Translations under genes and position numbers: made by a program | Notes under the pieces: generated by a model | Seen by the model: only the letters and a program-made list of their open reading frames with translations | Database searches by the model: none | What the model was told of the DNA's origin: nothing | Source: an uncultured Granulosicoccus sp. | GTDB lineage: Bacteria; Pseudomonadota; Gammaproteobacteria; Granulosicoccales; Granulosicoccaceae | Assembly: GCA_947499955.1 (NCBI GenBank) | Contig: CANMQI010000005.1 | Location: forward strand, 1 to 64,000 | DNA length: 64,000 nt | Direction of reading: 5' to 3' | Shown here: positions 8,156 through 18,291 of the stretch, one piece after another | Position numbering within the stretch: position 1 is the first letter of the stretch | How the letters are laid out: each line of letters begins with the position of its first letter

Positions 8156-9460
8156 ATGCTGTTCACTAGATTCTTCAAAAGCGAGGAAAAGGAACCGGAG
8201 AGGCGTCGACGACGGCCCGCCCAACCTGTGCGCGAACGCACACAACGCACTCGCAAACATCACGAAAAGATCGACGTGAAGGATCTGCGCGTCGGCATGT
8301 TCGTGGTGGAACTGGACAAACCCTGGGAAGAATCCAGCTTCATGTTCCAGGGTCTGGAACTCAAATCCCCCGCCGACGTACTGGCCGTGCAGAAGGAATG
8401 CAAGTTCGTCTGGGTGGACTACGACGAGTTCAGCCTGCAGAAATCAGCGCCCGCCACAGGCATGAGCGGCCCCGGCGTCGGCTCGGGTCTGGACAAGGAA
8501 ATCAAGGTCGAGGATGAGCTGGATGCCGCCACGGAAGTGCATTCCCTGGCCAGCAAGGCCATCTCCAACCTGTTCGAGGAGATTCGTCTGGGCGCCGAAG
8601 TGGACGGCACCAAGGTCAAACAGGCCGTCAATGGTTGCGTTGACAGTATCCTGAGAAACCCGGACGCCTCCGTATGGCTGACCCGAATCCAGGCAAAACA
8701 TGAAGCGACCGCCCAGCACTCCCTGAACGTGGCGGCGCTCAGTATCATCATCGCCAAGTCGATGAACATGAACAACCGTGAGCTGGAAGATGTCGGTGTC
8801 TGCGGCATGCTGCACGACGTTGGCAAGACCAGCGTTTCAGAAGAGGTTCTGAACAAACCAGGCCCTCTGAACGAGGCGGAAATGGCCGAGATGCAGAAGC
8901 ACACGCGCTACGGCCGTGACATTCTGCTGTCAACCAAGAGTGTGATGTCGGGTGCCGCTGACGTGGCCCATTCCCATCATGAACGCCCCGACGGTCAAGG
9001 CTACCCTCGCCGCCTGCCAGATGACAGCATCCCGATGTACGCCAAGATCGTGGCCATCGCGGAAGCCTACGACACGATGACCATCAACCAGCCTTACCGG
9101 GCTGCGTTTTCTCCCTCGGATGCCATTCAGGAGCTGTACGCTCAGCGTGGCAAACAGTTTGATGAAGATCTGGTCATTCGCTTCATCGACTCGGTCGGTA
9201 TCTTTCCGCCGGGAAGCATTGTCGAGATGATCAACAAGGAAGTGGGCATCGTGTTGTCCAACACCAGTGACAAGCTCAGACCCCGCGTCATCATGATTCT
9301 GGATGCTTCAGGCGAACCGACGGCGCAACGCATCGTTGATCTGTCCCAGATGGATACGGACAACGAGGGTAATATCTACCAGATCAAGACGACACACAGT
9401 GACGGTGCCTATGGCATCGATGTCGGCGACTTCCAGCGCGCTGGCCTGCGTATGGGCTGA
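8156..9460 (+). CDS. HD-GYP cyclic-di-GMP phosphodiesterase with DUF3391
   Basis: HD-GYP proteins hydrolyse c-di-GMP to lower biofilm or motility signalling. The 434 residues open with a basic stretch and a DUF3391 module (IDVKDLRVGMFVVELDKPW near residues 38-57, up to about 110). The HD-GYP domain covers about 165-360. Metal and catalytic motifs look intact: H220-D221 in MLHDVGKT, HSHHERPDGQGYP with G282-Y283-P284, and AIAEAYDTMT. No signal peptide or membrane span is visible, so it is cytoplasmic. The C-terminal 80 residues contain PRVIMILDASGEP and have no clear assignment. The stop is followed at once by a 15-bp repeat array. Confidence 0.93.
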   Translation: MLFTRFFKSEEKEPERRRRRPAQPVRERTQRTRKHHEKIDVKDLRVGMFVVELDKPWEESSFMFQGLELKSPADVLAVQKECKFVWVDYDEFSLQKSAPATGMSGPGVGSGLDKEIKVEDELDAATEVHSLASKAISNLFEEIRLGAEVDGTKVKQAVNGCVDSILRNPDASVWLTRIQAKHEATAQHSLNVAALSIIIAKSMNMNNRELEDVGVCGMLHDVGKTSVSEEVLNKPGPLNEAEMAEMQKHTRYGRDILLSTKSVMSGAADVAHSHHERPDGQGYPRRLPDDSIPMYAKIVAIAEAYDTMTINQPYRAAFSPSDAIQELYAQRGKQFDEDLVIRFIDSVGIFPPGSIVEMINKEVGIVLSNTSDKLRPRVIMILDASGEPTAQRIVDLSQMDTDNEGNIYQIKTTHSDGAYGIDVGDFQRAGLRMG

Positions 9461-9550
9461 GCCCGGCGCCCGGATGCCCGGCGCCCGGATGCCCGGCGCC
9501 CGGATGCCCGGCGCCCGGATGCCCGGCGCCCGGAAGCCCGGCGCCCGGAC
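9461..9550. repeat. Six-copy 15-bp GC-rich tandem array
   Basis: Six direct units of GCCCGGCGCCCGGAT start on the base after the HD-GYP stop. Only the last base of units 5 and 6 differs (A, C). Each unit contains the palindrome GGCGCC, so the RNA could fold into alternating hairpins. It lies in the 165-base gap between the convergent HD-GYP gene and purF. No coding role is apparent. Confidence 0.97.
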
Positions 9551-9625
9551 AAACGACGCCGAACCGCGTGCGTCTACCCCACTACCGCAAGACGCGAAAA
9601 ATCGATTTCTTCGGCCTTCAACCGA

Positions 9626-11125
9626 TCACAGTACCATCAGGTCGTCGGCAGGGTTCTGCAGTCGCTTGGCATTGTCCGAACGCTGCTGTTCCAGCATTTC
9701 CAGATATTCCTTGTCGACATCGCCAGTGATGTATTCACCTGAAAAACAGCTGGTTTCGAAATTCTCGATCGGGTGCTTGTCGTAGCGCACCGCCTCGATC
9801 AGATCTTCAAGGCCCTGATACACCAGCCAGTCCGCACCGATCACCTTCTCGATCTCTGCAGACGTCCGGTCGTGGGCAATCAGCTCCTCGGCTGCCGGCA
9901 TATCGATACCGTAGACATTCGGGTAGCGAACCGGTGGCGCTGCCGAGGCCATGTAAACCTTGTTGGCGCCCGCGTCACGTGCCATCTGCACGATCTGACC
10001 CGACGTAGTACCCCGAACAATCGAGTCGTCCACCAGCAAGACATTCTTGCCGTTGAATTCCAGATCGATGGGGCTGAGTTTCTGGCGCACGGACTTCTTG
10101 CGCAGTTGCTGACCCGGCATGATGAAGGTGCGGCCGATGTAGCGATTCTTGATGAAGCCTTCGCGGTATTTCACGCCCAGGTTCACGGCCACTTCCAGCG
10201 CCGAAGTTCGACTGGTGTCCGGTATCGGGATGACCACATCGATGTCGTGATCAGGGCGTTCCTGTAGGATCCGCCGTGCCAGAGTCTCGCCCATACGCAA
10301 GCGTGCCTTGTATACAGAGATGTTGTCGATGATGCTGTCGGGTCTGGCCAGATAGACGTATTCGAATACGCAGGGCGACAAGGCCGGGCTCTGTGCGCAC
10401 TGTTCGGTATGCAGATTGCCTTCCATGTCGATATACACCGCTTCACCCGGCGCGATATCGCGCAGCAGGGCAAACCCCAGCCCCTGCAGGGCCACACTTT
10501 CCGAGGCAATGCAGTATTCGGTGCCCGTCGCGCTTTCACGATGGCCGATGACCGCCGGACGAATACCCAGGGGATCGCGGAAGGCAAACACTCCGCGGCC
10601 GACTATCATGCCGATGACCGCATAGGCCCCCTTGCAGCGTCGATGCACGGCGGCCACCGTGGCAAAGATCATATCGGCAGTCAGATGCGTACTGGGGTTG
10701 AGGTCCTGCAACTCATGGGCAAACACATTTAGCAGAACCTCACTGTCGGAACGCGTGTTGATATGGCGCAGGTCCGATTCGAACAACTCACGCTGCAGCA
10801 CTTCGGAGTTGGTCAGATTGCCGTTGTGCCCCATGACGATGCCATACGGGGAATTGACGTAGAAAGGCTGCGATTCCGCCTGCCCGGAGGTGCCGGCGGT
10901 GGGATAGCGAACGTGGGCGATACCCATACGCCCTTCCAGACGCTGAATATCGGTGGCACTGAACACATCACGTACCAGGCCACCACCACGGCGCAGAACC
11001 AGACGGCCTTCATGACACGTGGCTATTCCAGCCGCGTCCTGACCACGGTGTTGCAACAATGTCAGCCCGTCATACAGACGTGGGCTGACGGGTTCTTGTC
11101 CAACAATACCAATGATGCCGCACAT
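9626..11125 (-). CDS. purF: Amidophosphoribosyltransferase
   Basis: PurF catalyses the first committed step of purine synthesis: PRPP plus glutamine gives phosphoribosylamine. The 499-residue product starts MCGIIGIVG. Cys2 becomes the N-terminal nucleophile of the class II glutaminase once Met is removed. [11 protein letters not shown], the GHNGNLTN segment and RSDSEVLLN complete the glutaminase. The PRPP-binding type I fold shows [19 protein letters not shown] (about residue 355-375). Length matches E. coli PurF (505). cvpA lies 4 bases upstream on the same strand, the classical cvpA-purF pair. Confidence 0.97.
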   Translation of the reverse strand: MCGIIGIVGQEPVSPRLYDGLTLLQHRGQDAAGIATCHEGRLVLRRGGGLVRDVFSATDIQRLEGRMGIAHVRYPTAGTSGQAESQPFYVNSPYGIVMGHNGNLTNSEVLQRELFESDLRHINTRSDSEVLLNVFAHELQDLNPSTHLTADMIFATVAAVHRRCKGAYAVIGMIVGRGVFAFRDPLGIRPAVIGHRESATGTEYCIASESVALQGLGFALLRDIAPGEAVYIDMEGNLHTEQCAQSPALSPCVFEYVYLARPDSIIDNISVYKARLRMGETLARRILQERPDHDIDVVIPIPDTSRTSALEVAVNLGVKYREGFIKNRYIGRTFIMPGQQLRKKSVRQKLSPIDLEFNGKNVLLVDDSIVRGTTSGQIVQMARDAGANKVYMASAAPPVRYPNVYGIDMPAAEELIAHDRTSAEIEKVIGADWLVYQGLEDLIEAVRYDKHPIENFETSCFSGEYITGDVDKEYLEMLEQQRSDNAKRLQNPADDLMVL

Positions 11126-11129
11126 GTGA

Positions 11130-11639
11130 TCAGTTACCGGTCAATGGAAAATCGAAATACTGCCAGGTACCATCTGGCAGACGTGCATGAACAAACTGGG
11201 CCATCTTCTGGAATACCGGCATGGCCCGGGACTCGCGCCACCAGGCTTCCTGTCGCAGGTCGGGAACCAGATTGGCCATCAGCACCAGCAGGGTCATCAT
11301 GACCAGCGCTCTGGCAGTGGCAAACACCGCACCGATGATACGATCCGGTGGCGCCAGTGACTTGCGGGCCGTTGCCCGACCCACCATCCAGTTGATGAGG
11401 TTACCTGTCATCAGTGTACCTGCAAACAGGACCAGGGCACTGATGGTCGCCCGTATCTGTCCGCTACCCACCTTGTCGATGGGCAGCACACTGGCAAAGC
11501 GGCTGGTATACATCAGCGTCAACAGAATCGCGGCCAGCCAGACCAGCAGGCTCATGGCTTCGCGCAGAAAACCGCGCAGGGTACCGACCACCGCAGCGAT
11601 GGCCAGAAGAGCCAGAATGACAACATCTAATTCAGACAC
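11130..11639 (-). CDS. cvpA: CvpA family inner-membrane protein
   Basis: CvpA is a small inner-membrane protein needed for colicin V export in E. coli and for envelope tolerance; its biochemical role is unresolved. The 169 residues carry four hydrophobic spans: about 6-24 ([19 protein letters not shown]), 28-48, 66-85 and 100-122. The conserved start (D-x-x-x-x-x-x-L-x-x-x-x-G-x-x-R-G) fits the family. It precedes purF by 4 bases and follows the SPOR-domain gene, as in other gammaproteobacteria. Confidence 0.9.
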   Translation of the reverse strand: MSELDVVILALLAIAAVVGTLRGFLREAMSLLVWLAAILLTLMYTSRFASVLPIDKVGSGQIRATISALVLFAGTLMTGNLINWMVGRATARKSLAPPDRIIGAVFATARALVMMTLLVLMANLVPDLRQEAWWRESRAMPVFQKMAQFVHARLPDGTWQYFDFPLTGN

Positions 11640-11795
11640 GGGGGTATTCCGCCTGCAGGCTGGGAGCTATACGCGCGAATGGTAACAAAACACAGCGTGC
11701 AAAAGGAGCGCAGGTCTGTGCCAAGGGCTTCATGAATTCGATTCAGTGTTGTACAGCGCTGCCACGATACAATCATGGCAGCTGCTCGACAGCTG

Positions 11796-12407
11796 TCAGG
11801 GATAGGTCATGATGAGTGCATCGACGCCCAGCAGCTCGACGACCCGCTGCCGCGCCGTATTGGCACTGTCTTCACTGATCATTGGCCCGACAAGCACTCT
11901 GAACGGCTCCGTCACCGATTCGCGATCACGCACGAACGAGGCGAAGCCACCGCGACGCAATTGATCACGGACGGCGACCGCATTGGCCTGATCGTTGAAA
12001 CTGCCCGCTTGCACCACCCACGCTGTCAGGGGAGCCTTGCTGCGGGTCTGTTCCAGAACCTCCCGCACTTCCTGCTCCGCTTTCATGTAGTCCGGCGGAT
12101 CGTCCTCACCCACACGAATATCGGGGCGAAATCGCGACACGATGTCCTCGGGATCGATCAGAGACGAGCCGCCAGGCCCGACCGGTTGCATCTCTGGAAT
12201 CGCCTGCGTGGTCCGCCTGCCATCGGCATCGACAATGCTCGGCGGCTCCTGCCTGAGCTTCTCCACGCGGCGGAACTGGCTTTCACTACCGGCACCATCG
12301 AGCAACAAGGGCAGGACGATGACCATGGCCGCGATGAACACGGCAGCACCCCAGAGGCGCTGTCTCAGATTGCCACGTTCCTGATTGTCTGAAGAGCTCA
12401 CCGCCAA
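11796..12407 (-). CDS. dedD: SPOR-domain cell-division protein, DedD type
   Basis: DedD-type proteins sit in the inner membrane and reach septal peptidoglycan through a C-terminal SPOR domain. The 203 residues have a short cytoplasmic N-terminus with a basic RGNLRQRLWG, one membrane span (about 20-38, AAVFIAAMVIVLPLLLDGA), a linker of about 85 residues, and a SPOR domain at about 125-203. The SPOR signature is WVVQAGSFNDQANAVAVRDQL, with FRVLVGP further on. Position between folC and cvpA agrees with E. coli and Pseudomonas order. Confidence 0.9.
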   Translation of the reverse strand: MAVSSSDNQERGNLRQRLWGAAVFIAAMVIVLPLLLDGAGSESQFRRVEKLRQEPPSIVDADGRRTTQAIPEMQPVGPGGSSLIDPEDIVSRFRPDIRVGEDDPPDYMKAEQEVREVLEQTRSKAPLTAWVVQAGSFNDQANAVAVRDQLRRGGFASFVRDRESVTEPFRVLVGPMISEDSANTARQRVVELLGVDALIMTYP

Positions 12408-12420
12408 TGTCTAGCAAGAA

Positions 12421-13695
12421 TCATTCATGACTGGACACGCCTGCACGATTCAAGACCTCGTGCAGGCTTGCAATGGTATGAAATGAACCGGCCACCAGCA
12501 CCAGTCCGCCCCCTTTCCGGGCTGCCGCACTGGCTGCCTGCCAGGCTTCAGCCGCCTTGTCATGGTGACTCAGCGCTTGTTCGCTGACCCCTTGTACAGT
12601 CTTTGCCAACTGCTGCAGTGACATGGCTCGACCGCCATCGAGCTGCAGGCAATGCCAGTGCGCCACCAGCGGTTCCAGTGCGGTCACTATGCCCTCGATA
12701 TCCTTGTCCGCCAACGCGGCAAAGATGACCTCGGCGCGGCGGTCTGCAAAAACCTGCTGCCATGTCCGGCACAGAGCTTCGGCACCTGCCGGATTGTGCG
12801 CAACATCCATGATCACTGTCACCCCGTCGTGTTCCCGCTGTTCGAATCGCGCCGGTATGCCGATGGTGAGCAGCGCTGCGCGCAGCGTCTCTGCCGCAAC
12901 CGGCAAACGGGCTTGCAGGGTATCGACCACCTTCACTGCGCAGGCGGCATTGCGTCGCTGATGCTCGCCCTGCAAGTTGGTCAACGGTAATGCATCAACG
13001 CTCAGACGACCGACCTGTTCCAGCTGGATACCCTTGGCTGCGGCAAAGGCAGACAGGGAGGCAGGCGGATCGGGCTCACCCACCACGAGAGTCCTGCCCG
13101 ATCGGCCGATAGCCGCCTTTTCGGTGGCGATGACACTGATATCCGACCCCAGATAATCTTCATGATCCAGCGCAATGCTGGTCACCACGGAACAATCGGC
13201 ATCCCACAGATTGGTTGCATCCAGGCGGCCACCGAGCCCGACTTCCAGCAGACAGACATCGCATTGAGCCTGTGTGAAAACCCGCATGGCCGCCAGTGTC
13301 GTGTACTCGAAATACGTGAGCGTCTCGGGCGCGCGCCCCGCTTCCACGAACGCCAGCGCATCGACGACATCACGCTCGCCCGCCATCTCGCCGTCAATGC
13401 GGATGCGTTCGCGAAATTCGTTGATATGCGGTGAGGTGTAGGCGCCGACGCGAAAGCCGGCGGCGCGGTAGATGGCAGACAGCATCGCTACCGTGGAGCC
13501 TTTGCCATTCGTACCACCGACCAGCACCAGTGGGCAGCTGATCGGTCGCAGTTGCAACCGGTCAGCGACCTGACTGACCCGCTCCAGCCCCATGTCGATC
13601 GCCACAGGGTGAATGGTTTCCAGCCAGGTCAGCCAGTCATCCAGCGGCGCGGCTGTACCGGGAACTTCAGGCGGGTGTGACAACGTGCGGATCAT
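12421..13695 (-). CDS. folC: Bifunctional dihydrofolate/folylpolyglutamate synthase
   Basis: FolC adds glutamate to dihydropteroate and extends folate polyglutamate tails, using ATP. The 424 residues show the Mur-ligase-type P-loop [14 protein letters not shown] (about 60-73), then [24 protein letters not shown] and [11 protein letters not shown]. The C-terminal domain carries [16 protein letters not shown]. Length matches E. coli FolC (422). The ATG at 13695 lies inside the 3' end of accD (29-base overlap). This overlap is often seen in the accD-folC pair and suggests translational coupling. Confidence 0.96.
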   Translation of the reverse strand: MIRTLSHPPEVPGTAAPLDDWLTWLETIHPVAIDMGLERVSQVADRLQLRPISCPLVLVGGTNGKGSTVAMLSAIYRAAGFRVGAYTSPHINEFRERIRIDGEMAGERDVVDALAFVEAGRAPETLTYFEYTTLAAMRVFTQAQCDVCLLEVGLGGRLDATNLWDADCSVVTSIALDHEDYLGSDISVIATEKAAIGRSGRTLVVGEPDPPASLSAFAAAKGIQLEQVGRLSVDALPLTNLQGEHQRRNAACAVKVVDTLQARLPVAAETLRAALLTIGIPARFEQREHDGVTVIMDVAHNPAGAEALCRTWQQVFADRRAEVIFAALADKDIEGIVTALEPLVAHWHCLQLDGGRAMSLQQLAKTVQGVSEQALSHHDKAAEAWQAASAAARKGGGLVLVAGSFHTIASLHEVLNRAGVSSHE

Positions 13696-14671
13696 CGAAT
13701 TTCAGGACAGGTTTGTCGCTGAGCTTGGCCAGCAATCTGGCCAGGGTGTCGCGCATGTCACGACGGTCGCAGATCATGTCGATGGCACCGTGCTCGAGCA
13801 GGAATTCACTACTCTGGAAACCTTCGGGCAATTTCTCGCGAACGGTCTGCTCGATAACCCGACGGCCGGCAAAGCCGATACGGGCGCCGGGTTCGGCAAT
13901 GATGATGTCACCCAGCATGGCCAGCGATGCCGAGACGCCCCCCATGGTCGGGTCGGTCAGCACGGAGATGTACGGCAGGCCGCGATCGGCCAGTCGTCGC
14001 AGCTGTGCGCTGGTCTTGCCCATCTGCATCAGGGAGAACAGGGCTTCCTGCATGCGGGCACCACCACTGGCACTGAAACAGATGAACGGTATGCCCCGCT
14101 CCAGAGCGCGATCACAACCGCGACTGAACCGCTCGCCAACCACCGAGCCCATGGAACCTGCCATGAAGTTGAAATCGAATACTGCGACCACCACCGGCAT
14201 GCCCTTGAGCTTGCCTTCCATGACTACCAGTGCATCCTTTTCGCCGGAATCCTTGGCAGCCTGAGTCAGGCGGTCCTTGTAGCGCTTCGAGTCCTTGAAC
14301 TTGAGCATGTCCACAGGCTCGACCGATGCACCGATCTCCTCGTTGACGCCCTGATCGAGCAGTCGTTCGATACGTTTGCGTGCTGCGATCAGCATGTGGT
14401 GTCCGCATTTGATGCAGACATCCTGCGCGCGTTCCAGCTCGGCGTGATAAAGCACGTTGGAGCAGTTGTCGCACTTCACCCACAGACCTTCCGGAACAGC
14501 GCCCTTGTCCTCATTGCGGGTACCGATCCGGGCTGGAATCATCCGCTCGAACCAGCTCATGGGTCGAATGGAGGTCAGAAAGGGGCGTTTGGGGGTGTCC
14601 TTGCTATCCTTTGCCTCTTCCTTGTCTTCCGCATTGTCCGGCTCGATGCCCGGCGTGTCGTCAGTAGTCAT
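13667..14671 (-). CDS. accD: Acetyl-CoA carboxylase carboxyltransferase beta subunit
   Basis: AccD pairs with AccA to move the carboxyl group from biotin to acetyl-CoA, giving malonyl-CoA. The 334 residues include the N-terminal zinc ribbon with C67, C70, C86 and C89 ([21 protein letters not shown]). The crotonase-like core has [19 protein letters not shown] and [15 protein letters not shown]. The N-terminus carries an extra highly charged stretch of about 30 residues ([16 protein letters not shown]) before the usual MSWFERM, longer than E. coli AccD (304). It overlaps trpA by 4 bases. Confidence 0.96.
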   Translation of the reverse strand: MTTDDTPGIEPDNAEDKEEAKDSKDTPKRPFLTSIRPMSWFERMIPARIGTRNEDKGAVPEGLWVKCDNCSNVLYHAELERAQDVCIKCGHHMLIAARKRIERLLDQGVNEEIGASVEPVDMLKFKDSKRYKDRLTQAAKDSGEKDALVVMEGKLKGMPVVVAVFDFNFMAGSMGSVVGERFSRGCDRALERGIPFICFSASGGARMQEALFSLMQMGKTSAQLRRLADRGLPYISVLTDPTMGGVSASLAMLGDIIIAEPGARIGFAGRRVIEQTVREKLPEGFQSSEFLLEHGAIDMICDRRDMRDTLARLLAKLSDKPVLKFDDPHVVTPA

Positions 14672-15483
14672 GCAGCAGCTCCGGCTTTGGCGTCCATGGC
14701 CAGACGCATGCCATTGACAATTTCGAAGAGTTTGGAATGCAGGACGTCCGGCTGAGCGCCATGCTCACCCACCAGCGCCACCAGCACACTACCGACAACG
14801 ACAGCATCTGCCGTTTCCGATACTGCGGCCGCCGAGTCTGCATCACGAATGCCGAAGCCAACGGCCACAGGCGTTCCCGTCAGGGACTGGATGTGCGCAA
14901 CCTTGCCGGCCACTTCCTGCGTATCCAGGTTTGCGGCTCCGGTCACGCCCTTTAGCGATACGTAATAGATATAACCACTGGCCATCTCACTGACCAGCTC
15001 GATGCGAGCATCAGGTGTGGTCGGCGAGAGCAGAAAGATGCTGTCCAGCTTGTGCTTGCGCAGTTCAGCGACCAGATCCACCGCCTCTTCCGGCGGCATG
15101 TCCACGGTCAGCACGCCGTCCACCCCAGCATCGGCAGCCAACTCGGCGAAACGCGCATAACCCAGTCGTTCAACCGGGTTCATGTACCCCATCAGAACCA
15201 CCGCCGTATCCTGATCGGTTTCACGGAAACGCTTGACCGTCTCCATGACCTGAACCAGTGACACATGGTTTTTCAGCGCGCGCTCACAGGCTGCCTGGAT
15301 GATGGGACCGTCTGCCATCGGGTCGGAAAACGGAATTCCCAGTTCGATGACATCGGCACCGGCCTTGACCAGTGTATGCATCAATGCAAGCGTGGTATCC
15401 AGATCCGGATCACCGGCTGTGATGTAGGGCACCAGCAACTTGCGGCCGGATGCCTCGGCAAATCGTGTGGCAATGCGTGTCAC
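14668..15483 (-). CDS. trpA: Tryptophan synthase alpha subunit
   Basis: TrpA splits indole-3-glycerol phosphate and channels indole to TrpB. The 271-residue TIM barrel has catalytic Glu in [17 protein letters not shown] (about 40-56) and catalytic Asp in [24 protein letters not shown] and the phosphate-binding [11 protein letters not shown] and VVVGSVLV segments follow. Starts and stops overlap by 4 bases with trpB upstream and accD downstream, so all three are probably one transcript. Confidence 0.97.
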   Translation of the reverse strand: MTRIATRFAEASGRKLLVPYITAGDPDLDTTLALMHTLVKAGADVIELGIPFSDPMADGPIIQAACERALKNHVSLVQVMETVKRFRETDQDTAVVLMGYMNPVERLGYARFAELAADAGVDGVLTVDMPPEEAVDLVAELRKHKLDSIFLLSPTTPDARIELVSEMASGYIYYVSLKGVTGAANLDTQEVAGKVAHIQSLTGTPVAVGFGIRDADSAAAVSETADAVVVGSVLVALVGEHGAQPDVLHSKLFEIVNGMRLAMDAKAGAAA

Positions 15484-16709
15484 AGAGTGATCCCTTCTAT
15501 ATCGGCCAGTGTGTTGATGTCCTTGTCACCGCGCCCCGAAAGATTGACGACGATGTTCTTGTCCTTGCCCAGCGTCGGTGCCAGCTTGACCGCATGGGCC
15601 AGCGCGTGGGCTGATTCAAGGGCAGGAATGATACCCTCGATTCGGCACAACTTGTGAGTTGCATCCAGCGCTTCGGTATCGGTAGCCGCGACATACTGCA
15701 CTCGACCGATATCCTTGAGCCAGGCGTGTTCAGGGCCGACACCCGGATAATCCAGGCCTGCAGAGACACTGTGGGTCTCGATGATCTGGCCCGCATCGTC
15801 TTCCATCAAGTAGGTGCGATTGCCGTGCAGGACGCCCGGCTTGCCGGTACTCAGCGGCGCAGCGTGACGTCCGGTTTCCAGACCATCCCCCCCGGCCTCG
15901 ACACCAATCAGTTCCACACCCTTGTCATCGAGGAAGGGATGAAAGGCGCCGATGGCGTTGGAACCACCACCGACACAGGCAATGATGGAATCCGGCAGTC
16001 GTCCGGTATGCTCGAGCGACTGCTCCTTGATTTCCTTGCCGATGACGCTGTTGAAGTCACGCACCATGGTCGGATAAGGGTGCGGGCCTGCCGCTGTTCC
16101 GATGATGTAGAACGTATCGTCGACATTGCCGACCCAGTCGCGCATGGCCTCGTTCAAGGCATCCTTGAGCGTTTTCGACCCCGACGTGACCGGTACGACC
16201 TTGGCGCCAAGCAGCTTCATGCGAAACACATTGGGCGCCTGACGCACGATGTCCTCTTCACCCATGTAGACCACGCATTCCATACCCCAGCGGGCACAGA
16301 CAGTGGCCGTTGCCACGCCATGCTGACCCGCACCGGTTTCAGCGATGATGCGCTTCTTGCCCATGCGTCGAGCCAGCAGAGCCTGACCGACCGTGTTGTT
16401 GATCTTGTGTGCGCCGGTATGGTTCAGGTCTTCACGCTTGAGCCAGATCTGGGCGCCACCGAGCTCCTGCGACCAACGGCGTGCATGATAGAGAGGATTG
16501 GGCCGGCCGACGAAGTTCTTCAGCTCCCATTCGAATTCTGCAATGAATTCGTTATCCAGACGATAACGCTCATAGGCCTCCTGCAGTTCCCTGACCGGAT
16601 CCATCAGCGTTTCGGCGATGAAACTGCCCCCATAGATTCCGAAATGCCCTTTCTTATCAGGGAATTGTTCGGTCATGAGGCCCTCTTTCGGCTCTGATAC
16701 TGTATTCAT
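15480..16709 (-). CDS. trpB: Tryptophan synthase beta subunit
   Basis: TrpB condenses indole with serine to tryptophan using PLP. The 409 residues include [14 protein letters not shown], with the Schiff-base lysine K102, then [12 protein letters not shown] and the phosphate-binding [15 protein letters not shown]. Two starts are possible. ATG 16709 has AAGGA 5 bases upstream. ATG 16676 ([13 protein letters not shown], 398 residues, closer to the E. coli length of 397) has AGAGG 6 bases upstream. I give the longer form. It follows trpF by 15 bases. Confidence 0.96.
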   Translation of the reverse strand: MNTVSEPKEGLMTEQFPDKKGHFGIYGGSFIAETLMDPVRELQEAYERYRLDNEFIAEFEWELKNFVGRPNPLYHARRWSQELGGAQIWLKREDLNHTGAHKINNTVGQALLARRMGKKRIIAETGAGQHGVATATVCARWGMECVVYMGEEDIVRQAPNVFRMKLLGAKVVPVTSGSKTLKDALNEAMRDWVGNVDDTFYIIGTAAGPHPYPTMVRDFNSVIGKEIKEQSLEHTGRLPDSIIACVGGGSNAIGAFHPFLDDKGVELIGVEAGGDGLETGRHAAPLSTGKPGVLHGNRTYLMEDDAGQIIETHSVSAGLDYPGVGPEHAWLKDIGRVQYVAATDTEALDATHKLCRIEGIIPALESAHALAHAVKLAPTLGKDKNIVVNLSGRGDKDINTLADIEGITL

Positions 16710-16724
16710 CGAATTCCTTGTTCT

Positions 16725-17399
16725 TCAGTTGTCTTCGGACCGGGCTTCCGGCTGCCTGTCGGCTTGCCGAACCGCTTCCAGAAAAGTCCGCATGGCTTCC
16801 GGGTCCTTGATACCCCTGGCCTGTTCCACTCCCGAACTGACATCCACCGCATAGGGTTTCGTCTGACGGATTGCCTGCTCTACATTATGGACGTTCAGCC
16901 CGCCTGCAAGAATCAGCGGTTTGTGCATTCTAGCCCCTAGCCGGGTCCAGTCGAACGCCTCTCCTGTTCCTCCCAACTGCCCGGGTTCATGGCTGTCGAA
17001 AAGAAAACCCAGTGCACGGCTGTATGGCGCCAGTTGCTCATCGTCTGGCAGGGTGCCGGCGCTGCCAACTCCCATGGCCTTCAGATAGGGTCTGTCAAAT
17101 TGCTCGCAGTATTCAGCGCTCTCCTGGCCATGGAACTGCGGCACCAGCGAAGGCAGCAGATCCAGTACACGACGGACCTCTGCGGCCGGCGCGTCCAGAA
17201 ACAATCCCACTGGCGTCACGAAGGGCCCCATCTGGCCAACGATGCTCGCAGCGGCCTCAGGACTCAGGTAACGCTTGCTGGCTGGCACAAACACAAAGCC
17301 GAGCGAATCCGCACCCAGCTCTTGCGCCAGATGCGCATCTTGCAGGCGTGTGATTCCACAAATTTTGACTCGGGTTCTTCGCGCCATGGTAGTCGTCAA
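16725..17399 (-). CDS. trpF: Phosphoribosylanthranilate isomerase
   Basis: TrpF converts phosphoribosylanthranilate to the carboxyphenylamino-deoxyribulose phosphate in tryptophan synthesis. The 224-residue barrel starts with RTRVKICGITR, where the catalytic Cys lies in VKICGIT, and continues with ADSLGFVF. Near the C-terminus it has LILAGGLNVHNVEQAI and the AVDVSSGVEQARGIKDP phosphate and catalytic Asp segment. A shorter start at 17387 (MARRTRVKI) is equally possible. It is stand-alone, not fused to TrpC as in E. coli, and heads trpF-trpB-trpA. Confidence 0.96.
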   Translation of the reverse strand: MTTTMARRTRVKICGITRLQDAHLAQELGADSLGFVFVPASKRYLSPEAAASIVGQMGPFVTPVGLFLDAPAAEVRRVLDLLPSLVPQFHGQESAEYCEQFDRPYLKAMGVGSAGTLPDDEQLAPYSRALGFLFDSHEPGQLGGTGEAFDWTRLGARMHKPLILAGGLNVHNVEQAIRQTKPYAVDVSSGVEQARGIKDPEAMRTFLEAVRQADRQPEARSEDN

Positions 17400-17418
17400 C
17401 CTTAACAGATGCAGCTTG

Positions 17419-17454
17419 CACGCAACAGCGTGATAACGGCCTCACAGGCCCGTT
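17419..17454. promoter_or_regulatory. Two adjacent hairpins between truA and trpF
   Basis: CACGC-AACA-GCGTG (17419-17432) and AACGGCCT-CAC-AGGCCCGTT (17435-17454, one bulged base) lie side by side in the 71-base gap upstream of trpF. They could act as a terminator for truA or an mRNA structure ahead of trpF. No T-tract follows either stem, and I see no Trp-rich leader peptide, so a classical attenuator is not supported. Confidence 0.35.
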
Positions 17455-17470
17455 CAGCCGTGAAAAAATG

Positions 17471-18268
17471 TCAGGGGTGCCAGGGTGTTGCCTTGATGGC
17501 TTCAAAATCCGGCACGCCAAATTCTGCCGGATATCCCGGCTGCAGAAAACACAGACCGTTTGGCGGGGCCGTGACGCCGGCCGCTGTCCGGTCTCTACCG
17601 GCCAGCAAGTCCGCCATCCAGCCCACGGGCCGGTCACCTCGACCGATCGCCAGCAGGCAACCCGTCAGGATCCGAACCATATTGTGCAGGAATCCATTGG
17701 CCGTCACCTCGATCATTACCCGGTCTTGTACGCGGTGAACATGGATTCGGAGCATGCGACGGATGGCATGATTGGCCTGGCACTCGGAGGAACGGAAACT
17801 GGAAAAATCATGTTCCCCCAGCAGCACCTGTGCGGCATCGTGCATGCGCTGCTCATCCAGCTGCACCCGCTCCCAGCCCAGGGTGCCCGCCTGATAGCCC
17901 GGACGGGTGGAACGATTGAGGATGGTATAGCGGTAGCTGCGCTGCGTGGCCGAGAATCGTGCGTGAAAATCCGGCCGCATGACAGCGGCCCAGTGCACGG
18001 ACACACGCCTGTCAAGGTGAGAGTTGGCGCCGAAACTCCAGGCTCGCAAGGGACGGTCCAGAGAGGTGTCGAAGTGCACGACCTGCGCGGCCGCGTGCAC
18101 ACCGGTATCCGTGCGTCCGGCACAGTAAACCGTCACCGGTTGCTGTGCAATGCGACTCAACGCCTTTTCCAGTTCGGCCTGGACCGAATGGCAATGCGGC
18201 TGCCTTTGCCAACCGCAAAAGCCCTCGCCATCATATTCGACGGCGAGGGCTATTCTCTGTTCTGTCAA
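17471..18268 (-). CDS. truA: tRNA pseudouridine(38-40) synthase
   Basis: TruA converts uridines 38, 39 and 40 in the tRNA anticodon arm to pseudouridine. The 265 residues contain the catalytic motif CAGRTDTGVHA, with the nucleophile D54, and YDGEGFCGWQRQ at the start. RSYRYTILNR, HDFSSFRSSECQA and FLHNMVRILTGCLLAIG are also characteristic. Length is close to E. coli TruA (270). It lies 23 bases downstream of fimV, the same fimV-truA-trpF order as in Pseudomonas. Confidence 0.97.
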   Translation of the reverse strand: MTEQRIALAVEYDGEGFCGWQRQPHCHSVQAELEKALSRIAQQPVTVYCAGRTDTGVHAAAQVVHFDTSLDRPLRAWSFGANSHLDRRVSVHWAAVMRPDFHARFSATQRSYRYTILNRSTRPGYQAGTLGWERVQLDEQRMHDAAQVLLGEHDFSSFRSSECQANHAIRRMLRIHVHRVQDRVMIEVTANGFLHNMVRILTGCLLAIGRGDRPVGWMADLLAGRDRTAAGVTAPPNGLCFLQPGYPAEFGVPDFEAIKATPWHP

Positions 18269-18291
18269 AGTGGGTCTGTGGAATCAGTGGA

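Noticed and set aside
9303-9785. Plus-strand frame encoding repeated GARMP
   Set aside because: It is produced by reading the 15-bp array plus HD-GYP and purF sequence out of frame, and has no start support.
17400-17470. Trp attenuator before trpF
   Set aside because: Two hairpins exist, but there is no Trp-codon-rich leader peptide and no T-tract after them.
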